64,000 bases of DNA from the NCBI RefSeq assembly GCF_963576615.1, contig NC_088708.1:28713191-28777190 (forward strand), read 5' to 3'. Both the position numbers and the translations under genes were made by a program. The notes under the pieces are model-generated. The model did no database searches, was not told the DNA's origin, and saw only the letters and a list, made by a program, of their open reading frames with translations. This stretch comes from Watersipora subatra. Its lineage: Eukaryota; Bryozoa; Gymnolaemata; Cheilostomatida; Watersiporidae. Positions 56,610-64,000 of the stretch are shown here, one piece after another; position 1 is the first letter of the stretch; each line of letters opens with the position of its first letter.

Positions 56610-57224
56610 GTGATACGTTGAGCTGAAAAACCAACTTAAAAATTTAAAAGTAAAAACTTAAAGGTAAAACTGAAGACCTCTCCACAAGTTAGAGGTCAAT
56701 GAAAAGCATTGAGAAGTAAACGCTCCATCTATCTTTATAGGATCATTCGTTTGTTTAATATTTGTAATTATTCAGTTATTAGCAATTTTTACTATAGCAA
56801 ATATGTAGGTTTCATTACTTAAACCTAGTCTGAGATTCAACAGTTTGTTTAAGAATTGATGATAGCTGTAAAACAGGTGATGATATATTACTATGATTCT
56901 CATACTACATGATAGAACTAACACTGACTACTATACATGAATATGTAGTAGTTTGCGGTATACATAAATATATATGTATATCTATATACATATGTGTATG
57001 TATATATCTATATACATATGTATATCGATAAACATATGTAATAATAAAGTATAGGCTAAAAGTCAGCATAAAGTGCTCGGTACTAAAGTAGAGCTTACTA
57101 TAAATTTGGTAAGAAATTTATTAAAATTTGACTAAACATAAAAACTACTAAAAGTTTCATATTACACAAAAGGTGTGTAACACTCATCAGATAAAATGCT
57201 TAGTGAGGACTAAGTCCTTAGTCC
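56610..57224. other. Intergenic or intronic, nothing recognised
   Basis: Contains a TATATACATATGTG microsatellite at 56960-57040. Otherwise featureless. Confidence 0.35.
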
Positions 57225-57750
57225 TAATAAAAAAGTCTGCATAGAAAATTTATTTTTAGTTAACATATAACAACATTTACTATTCTAACTTTCAAACTTC
57301 ATATCATGAAAAATGTGTTTTGAACAGCTCAAATAAATCAAGAAAAAAAGTAAAACAACTGTAAAGGTGTTTAAAAGGGAAATAATTAGCAGGCAATGGC
57401 TTATTAAAGTGTGTTCTGCTACGATTATAACAAAAAATGATTTGGTAAGGATAAAATTAATATGAAGTGAGAAAACAAAATAATAATCATGAATATGTTG
57501 AATTAATAATAACAGTTAGTACATAGATGTGTGTATAAAAAGGTTACTGCTGCAGCAGAAGCTATCCATAAAAACTTTGAATACTATGATATTGGTACCT
57601 CTCGATACTGGAACAAACATAAAAATGAGATATCAAACTTTCTTTGTATGACACTCTGTCTGGCCAAATGGAGTGAGAATGTAGAGACAATTCCTACTCA
57701 AGATAATACAATTGTTTGCGTGAAAAGTATTTAGCCTTTACAGATTTAGC
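57225..57750 (+). repeat. Interspersed repeat, copy 2 (partner at 1275)
   Basis: Matches 1275-1630 on both sides of about 170 extra bases (57348-57520). The extra block has no clear terminal repeats. Confidence 0.6.
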
Positions 57751-57806
57751 GATCAAACCTTAGAAAAAACTGGAAATGATAAAAGATGGATGAAGAGTTT
57801 TGATTG

Positions 57807-58719
57807 TTAAAGGTTGACTTGCAACAAAATTCACATTACAGTTATTTGGTATCAAAAGATTCATCATGTCTTACTCTGCTGTGTTGTAGGTGCAAAATGT
57901 GGAAATGTGATTACAAGCTTTTAAAAGCTCAATAACGAACAGTTAATCGCAGCCATCACGAAAATGCCGTAGTGTGGAATCTCTTTATTTGGATGACGTT
58001 CTCAAACATTTTGGTTATTGTTTTGACATGTGGTGTTATCACGTGAATTGTAAGGCCAATGAAAGGCTCGATATAAAACTTCTCATAGCACTAGTTTATG
58101 ACAAACACTTCGGGTTTTATCGAAAAACCCGTATCAAATATAGATTCTCGCTACTTCACAGTTTTGTTTCGGTTTGGTCTAATCGTCTAGTTATAATCTG
58201 ATCATGTGACCCATACTTCCTGCCAAACAGCACGAATAATTTCTGCTGCATTTTTCGACTATCACAGGTGACCAACAGGCTCACCATGTTTATCAGAGGA
58301 TGATATGCAATCCTTCAAGGTAAGGTTAAAAAATTAAACAAATTTTCACAATAGGTTTTGAGATATTAGTGCTCAAAGTGACAACATTACAATGATGATG
58401 AAACAGACGCATAAAGACAATAGACATGGTTTTATTGAATGCGTGAAGTATATTTGTGAAAATATTTTGACTAATGAGGTTGCGTAAAAGTGTAAACAGA
58501 AGCCATCATGTTCAACTACGCCCCATTTGAGCTGTTTTGGAAAAGGATTCCGATCTAGGCATTTTCGTGATGGCTGCGATTAACTGTTCATTTTTGAGCT
58601 TTTAAGAGCTCGTAATCACATTTCCACATATTTTGCACCTACAACACAGCAGTGTAAGACAATGAAACTGTTGGTACCAAATAACTGTAGTGTGAATTTT
58701 GTTGCAAGTCAACCTTTAA
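57807..58719 (-). mobile_element. TTAA-flanked TIR element, copy 2 (inverted)
   Basis: TTAA at 57807-57810 and 58716-58719 bounds AGGTTGACTTGCAACAAAAT and its complement. The interior matches 8911-9825 in reverse (for example TTCAACTACGCCCCATTTGAG here against CTCAAATGGGGCTTAGTTGAA). The TIRs of this copy are the better preserved. No transposase. Confidence 0.85.
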
Positions 58720-58967
58720 CAAAGCACAAGCACCACTTTTGTGGTTGCTTTCGTAGACCTTATTTCTTTGGTCTAAGCCAAATCTACTAGGCCTTTACCA
58801 AATCGGTTAAAATGAGTAATTTATTTACTGCTACAAATTTACCTTCATTTCTTAAGTCTATTTGAGTTCTTCTCTTCAAAGGGAATGAGTGAATTGAATG
58901 CTTTACAAAGTTGTCATTGTAATTAACCCAATCAAGACCTACAAACAATATTTGATAAGTTACCCCA

Positions 58968-59022
58968 CCCCTGTGTGACCTCTGTGTGACCCCTGTGTGA
59001 CCTCTGTGTAACCCCTGATGTT
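58968..59022 (+). repeat. 12-bp repeat (CTGTGTGACCYC)
   Basis: About four units of CTGTGTGACCCC/CTGTGTGACCTC. Confidence 0.85.
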
Positions 59023-59024
59023 AT

Positions 59025-59660
59025 TGAAAAGTTATTTTAACTGATAAACAATAATAGATAAACCAGGTTCTACCTTTTTTATATTTTTTTGTAGCAATTT
59101 TTATGAAGCTATTTTATAAAACTTGCGTAATAGTGCACTGAGATTTTTAAATATAGGCGTAAGAAAGGTGCAACCTTACCAAGGGCCAAATTTTATGTTT
59201 TTATTTTTCTTCAGGAATTAGCATTGTTTTATACTGAATAAGTGAAATATGCTAAGCCCCTGACAGCGGATTTTAAAGTTCTCCAAGACTTTTATAAGCT
59301 TTTTATGAAGAGCTAATAAACGTATCATGATATTTTAACAATTTACCTTGATAATCATTACAGAATATTTTCTACAGGAAATTGTATTAGCATAAGTAAA
59401 CAGCCATAATTGACACATCGCTTTCTTGCATGAAGAAACCGCGCACATTCTTGTATTGTATCTAGGCAACCTTTCAGCTGTACAAAACATCTACTTATTC
59501 TGAACCTGCAGTCTTTAGTCTGCAGTATCGAACACTCTCTAAAAAGCTCATTGTCGGTACCCATTGTTCCGCTTAATTAAATATTTCATGCTCGTTAGAA
59601 GAATGTATTCATTGCAGTTGCATAAGAGGCTCCGCGATTATAAAGAAAGAGCAAATGTTT
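59025..59660. other. Upstream region of the 59868 gene
   Basis: No other gene recognised; a 68-codon reverse frame at 59358-59564 has no support. Confidence 0.35.
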
Positions 59661-59662
59661 AC

Positions 59663-59670
59663 TATATAAA
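59663..59670 (+). promoter_or_regulatory. TATA box of the 59868 gene
   Basis: TATATAAA lies about 30 bp upstream of an initiator-like TTGCTCAATTC (about 59690) and 198 bp before the ATG. AT-rich background makes chance possible, but the spacing is right. Confidence 0.45.
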
Positions 59671-59758
59671 TAAAGAAAACTGTTATAGATCTTGCTCAAT
59701 TCTACTCGGCAGCAATTCTACGCGGCAGCAAGCCAAATAGATTGAGTGATAATAGATA

Positions 59759-59841
59759 ATGAGACCCTGTTCACAACAGCCGTTGTGCTGGAAGTAATGA
59801 GACGAACGCAGTTGGCTCCTCGTGCGTTGCTATTGTGCTGA
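59759..59841 (+). promoter_or_regulatory. Two abutting upstream ORFs
   Basis: ATG at 59759 opens 12 codons to TAA (59795-59797). The next ATG (59797-59799) overlaps that stop as TAATG and opens 14 codons to TGA (59839-59841), 26 bp before the main start. If in the mRNA, they would lower translation of the main frame. The TATA position places both inside the 5' UTR. Confidence 0.45.
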
Positions 59842-59867
59842 CATAGTTTGTTTGACTAGACTTGATT

Positions 59868-60784
59868 ATGGCAGCGGTTGACATTTCGCCTCTTAAACAT
59901 TGCGCAGAGCGCAGCAAGTTTACTATGTCCGCATTTGGAGAGTATAGGCAGTTTTCTTCTATTCCTTCAAATACATATTACACTATTTGGGAAACATACT
60001 GCACCACACCATCTTATGGCACACAGGCTAAGAGAGGTAGATTGCCAGATATGTATCCTATGGACTGGAACTATGCTGGAGCAAAAAGGTTGGTGAATAA
60101 TTTAAAAACTCTTCACACCAACCAGAAAGAGACAGCAAAAAGAGACTGTGAAGAGAGTGTGGTACGTCGTCAATACAGCCAGCAGCTGTTTAACCATGCT
60201 CTTAAAGGAACCACAGCTAAATCTACGGCGAATACCAGACTAAAACCTGAACGACCAAAAACAACTAGCCTAGCTACCTATGAGTATGACAGCGTCAGCG
60301 CTGCCTCTCAAAACTGCAGCACTAGCGGTCCTACCAGACACGGGAGTCCACTATATAACAAACGAGCAGACCTCCTCAACAGAATTAGAGTAAAAACTGC
60401 AACAGCTCGGCTAAATTCTGATGAAAAGGGAAAAACCGATGACAATCAGATGAGGATTATGAAAACAATTAACGACAGCAACCAAATATACAAATTAGTT
60501 TCAAATGAATTTGTAGACCAAGCAGCGGCCAGCAAAAGTGTTCCACCAGAAATCAACGTCATATGCACCGCTGAAAACAAACCACCTATTCTAACTGACA
60601 ACAAGGAAAACAGAGATCTTGTAAAACTACTAAATAATGTCACGGATGAGAGAGCAACTATTTTGGAGGAAGTTGTAGACCTTGTCGACACAACAAAGAG
60701 CTTTGAGGACAGTATACAGCCGAAAACTCAAAGTTTGCTGAGCATCAGCCAATCACAAAGGCCTGCTTCATCTAGGTCTGACGG
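59868..60784 (+). CDS. First coding exon of an unrecognised gene (306 codons)
   Basis: ATG (MAAVDISPLKHCAERSKF) is preceded by a TATA box and 5' UTR. The frame is open to the donor G|GTAAGT at 60785, leaving phase 2. The product so far is hydrophilic. Residues about 20-80 hold tyrosine- and tryptophan-rich patches (YYTIWETYCTTPSYG; DMYPMDWNYAGAKRL), which may be the conserved part. The rest is Ser/Thr/Lys-rich and probably disordered, with a short acidic-helical stretch near residues 255-290 (RDLVKLLNNVTDERATILEE). No membrane segment or known domain is seen. Later exons are not found before the window ends, so the protein is incomplete. Function not assigned. Confidence 0.75.
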
Positions 60785-61095
60785 GTAAGTAAAGTTTATA
60801 CAATGTATAGTCGGCGCAGGTAAGCCAAGTTTTTATGAATGATTAACTTAGCAGGTGAGTAAAGTTTACTCAGTTACTGGCCTGGGTAAGTGAGTTTATG
60901 AAATGAATGATCTGCTCATAAATGACAGGTCTAACAGGTGAGTGAAGTTTATGAAATAGCTGGTTTAGCGGGTGAGTTATGTTTACGAATGACTGGCCCA
61001 GTAGGTGATTTAAGTTTATTAAAAGATAGGTCTATGTAGCTGGTGTATTAAGTTTAAGAGTAATTGGTCTAGCGGGTGAGCTAAGCTTATTCAGT
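60785..61095 (+). repeat. Minisatellite repeating the 5' splice site
   Basis: The intron opens with degenerate units of about 34-38 bp of the form GCAGGTGAGTTAAGTTTATG followed by AAATGACTGGTCTA. Most keep a donor-like GGTRAGT (for example at 60820, 60855, 60885, 60931 and 60969). The true donor at 60785 belongs to the first unit. The array resumes at 62365 after an inserted element. Confidence 0.8.
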
Positions 61096-61106
61096 GATTG
61101 GCTTAA

Positions 61107-62364
61107 GTGCCGTAAAACCTCTAATCCAATGCCACCCTTTAATTGAAAGCCACCTCCATTTGACTGCTAATAATGTCTCGGTTACAGCAATAATAATCAA
61201 TTCTCGCGTTGTTTCTGTCCGTATTGAAGTCCATTTTCCAACACTAAAGCTTTTCAGTTTTTTCGTTAAAACTGAAAGCAGCACCACAGAAATAATTAAC
61301 AACTGTATCAGGCTAATAGTAGTTCCTTGTTTAAACAGGTCTTGATGTGTTGACGTATGTGAAAAATGATTTACAGTTACGATAGTATATGAACGTCTAG
61401 TTTTAGACTAAAAGTGCTTAGCACCCATCCGGCTACAAGTTTTTCATTATTTGCGCGAAAATAAAAAATGCTTTGCTAAAACATTGTTTGGATGCTAATA
61501 TTGGCTAGTTCAGCAGTGCAGAAGAATAGTTGAAATGAGAAGACATTGTGGAAGGTATTGGATAGCCAGAAGATGTTCGTTGCATCAAAAGCAACAATCA
61601 GAATGCAACTGGCCGACCAAACCATGCAAATATTTCTGTTTCGAAAATGTAAATTTTTGTTTTTGCTTGTAGTATAACTATGGTTCATTTATGTTACTTA
61701 TTATTGAATGTATATTTGTAGCATTAAATAGATTATCATTATATAACTTATAAATTTGCAAATTTATAGCATATTATTTGATAGCATCCTTGCGTTCATT
61801 TTAACACAGCTTACAATGGATCGACGCTCATAACTCCTCTTCTATTGCACATAAAAAGCCAGTTCTTACTGCAAACTGTACACAGCAAACATATCATTAG
61901 GTGCAATGAGCGTTTATGCAACAGTGTTAAATATAGTTATAAAATAAAAATATATCTTCAAATTTAAAATTAAATAAAAGATTTAAAGCTCCAACAAATT
62001 GCAAAGCAGGGCACAGGCTATAATATCATCGCAGGTTAATTGAAAGCAATAGATATCAACTGGTGGAGATATTGCTTGACTTCCCGATGCATATTTATTT
62101 AAAGATCTTTGACATGTTAGAGGTAAGTTAATAGATTTATTGCATTCAAAAGGATTAATGTTGCTCCAGCCAAATAAGAGTGCAACATTTAGGCAACATT
62201 CGCTTCGCAAGTAAAAGGGTTAAATTTCTCTTCCCAAAATGCTGACAAGCTATTTCAAAAATACAGCGCCACCTCTATTTGAACACCACCTCTATTTGAT
62301 CGCCACTATAATAGGGAAAGGTTGAAAAATAGAGCTTCATAGTGTCCAAATAAAGGTTTTACAG
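61107..62364. mobile_element. TIR DNA element inserted in the donor minisatellite
   Basis: Left GCCGTAAAACCTCTAATCCA and right TCCAAATAAAGGTTTTAC mirror each other, with nearby GCCACCTCCATTTG on the left and, inverted on the right, CACCTCTATTTGA twice. The flanking minisatellite is the same on both sides, which fixes the insertion. About 1.26 kb. Interior frames on both strands are short and unrecognised. A TA target is possible but not proven; superfamily open. Confidence 0.6.
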
Positions 62365-62710
62365 ATAGTTCAGTTTATGAAATGAATGATCTAGCAGGTC
62401 AGTTATGCTTATAAATGACAGGTCTAGCAGGTGAGTTAACTTTATGAAGTGATAGGTTCAGCAGATGTGTTATGTTTATGAAATACTGACTTAGTAGGTG
62501 AGTTAAGTTAGTTAAATGATAAGTCTGGCAGGTGGATTAAGAGTGGATGTGATCTTGTAGTAGTTTTAGTATATAAAGATAACTCGTCTAATAACTGAAT
62601 CAAGTTTATGAGAATGGCTAGTCTAACAGGTGAGTTGAGTTTATGCAGTGACTGGTCTAGCAGGTGAGTTGAGTTTATGCAGTGACTGGCCTAGCAGGTG
62701 AGTTTATGAA
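62365..62710 (+). repeat. Donor minisatellite, continued
   Basis: Further units; the last three (62625-62705) are nearly exact 34-bp copies of GTGAGTTGAGTTTATGCAGT plus GACTGGTCTAGCAG, each with a CAG|GTGAGT donor. Confidence 0.85.
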
Positions 62711-62910
62711 ATGACTGCTTAGTTTATCTGAGAATAGCATGCATTAACCTAAAGACTTCCAGCATAGCTTTTATTTGACACTGATGAACATCATTAAAAT
62801 AGAATATATACATATTTCATGACAACAGGATAACAAAAGTGGCAAAACCACAGACTAACTGTAATATCCACTTGTCATTCTTTAAGATAATTAATTAGCA
62901 GAATCTAACT

Positions 62911-62948
62911 CATAGACCTATTAACTATAAGTAGTTAATAGGTTCATG
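62911..62948. repeat. Palindrome, CATAGA type
   Basis: CATAGACCTATTAACTA followed by TAAG and TAGTTAATAGGTTCATG; one mismatch between arms. The arm is the same sequence as the palindrome at 2483-2538. Confidence 0.75.
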
Positions 62949-62949
62949 A

Positions 62950-64000
62950 TCTAACCAGCTCTTTAGACCTTCACCTCTGACACTGAAATATTTCAAGTAT
63001 AGCAATAAAAAGCGCATATTTTTAGCCAGAGATCCTTAGCAAATAGCAGACAATTAGCTGGCGTGTCATTCCAACCAACCCTAAATAATTGGTTTTGCTA
63101 AAATAAGAGGCTAAAAAGCTTAGGGTTGTAAAGCTTTTGATGTAGGTCAGTAGTTGGAGAGGATTTGAAAATGCCACACACGAAGACAACTTGTATGTAA
63201 AAAGATGGCAATATGGCAGCTGCACAAGCATCTATTGTTAGTGACACTTCTCCAAACCCTGGAATGACTTTATTAAATTGCTCTTCAGAACTAATATAGT
63301 TTTATCAATCATGTTGAAATAAACAAAGAAGAGCATGAAAAATGGTAGATATTTCAATAATAATAATTCCAGGGGAGATAATTCAAACGTATTTGTTAAT
63401 TCCCTCAAACACAAAAGCTCAAATGAAGTTATAAGACTATAGAGTTTTAGTTCTTGAGCCTGTTCATACAAGTCTTTGATTTTATTGGCTAATAAGGTGA
63501 TAATTATTTAATTATTGAGTATGTCAATAATTTGGAGAGTTCGATAAAATATTTGCATGTCAGGTTGGTATCATGTAATACAGCCGAGAGCAATTAGAAA
63601 TTAGATAGGAATACGCAAACAGCGAATGCAATTTTATGTATGGTAATATACAGGCAGGTCTTGCAATAGACTGCCATCATTCATGTTTGATGCCTGAATA
63701 GTAAACTATAATAAATAGTAACTGTAAACATATTTACATTCTGAAGCGCACAGGCTTATAGAAGAGAAGTGTAATTATAGCTATCCATAGCTCTCTATAG
63801 CAATAATAGATACTATGTAAGATTGCAGGGAAAAATTCTGGCATCAATGTAGCTCTCTAACTGAGTGGCGATGATATCGGCTTCAAACATTTGGCTGTGG
63901 CAGTTTCCGTAACCAAGTGCTGTATTTAACTTGTCATCTCAAACCATTTTCAACCAACTGACTCAACCTTATTTTGTGGAGCTTCCTCTATTTAAGTTTA
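62950..64000. other. Probably intron, nothing recognised
   Basis: Should be intron if the 59868 gene continues. No acceptor or exon could be supported; short reverse frames (69 and 77 codons) have no domains. Confidence 0.35.

Noticed and set aside
59862-59867. TTG at 59862 as a start codon
   Set aside because: The in-frame ATG at 59868 is a normal start for an animal gene.

Overview
The window reads as nuclear DNA of an invertebrate animal. It is AT-rich and gene-poor, its exons are split by GT-AG introns, and polyadenylation signals follow the genes. It is crowded with minisatellites, tRNA-derived SINE-like repeats, hAT transposons and non-LTR retrotransposon pieces. A lophotrochozoan such as a bryozoan or mollusc is a guess from the repeat style; no gene here fixes the phylum. 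No LTR retroelement or capsid-bearing element was recognised.

Host genes are few and all lie on the + strand. The best is an ankyrin-repeat gene with a short first exon (47805-47859), a phase-1 intron and a long last exon (50144-51333) followed by AATAAA; a second possible first exon at 47103-47124 has the same phase. A 306-residue opening exon lies at 59868-60784. It has a TATA box, two upstream mini-ORFs and a clean donor, and its intron starts in a minisatellite that repeats the splice donor. Two small genes (3200-3625 and 31602-31964) share a short motif and the same exon layout and may be distant paralogues; neither is recognised. Weaker first-exon candidates lie at 18502 and 56552.

The most striking element is a tandem array of about 260-bp units (6831-7553) in which each unit carries a type I hammerhead ribozyme. 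Copies 1 and 3 have a complete catalytic core and copy 2 lacks one core G. Cleavage would release a roughly 260-nt, hairpin-rich, non-coding RNA, which is the layout of animal retrozymes.

Mobile DNA by region: a BED-finger hAT transposon (24584-27499) sits in a 49-bp minisatellite with an exact 8-bp target duplication and carries a nested 395-bp TIR element; a short hAT derivative lies at 42199-42744; two inverted copies of a 0.9-kb TTAA-flanked element lie at 8911-9825 and 57807-58719; foldback elements lie at 35391-35947 and 38047-38472; Helitron-like ends occur at 48922-49399 and 51488-51999; non-LTR reverse transcriptase pieces lie at 29437-29650 and 39530-40345. At least a dozen minisatellites (unit 16 to 59 bp) account for most of the long open frames, which are not genes. 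The remaining intergenic DNA shows nothing I can name.
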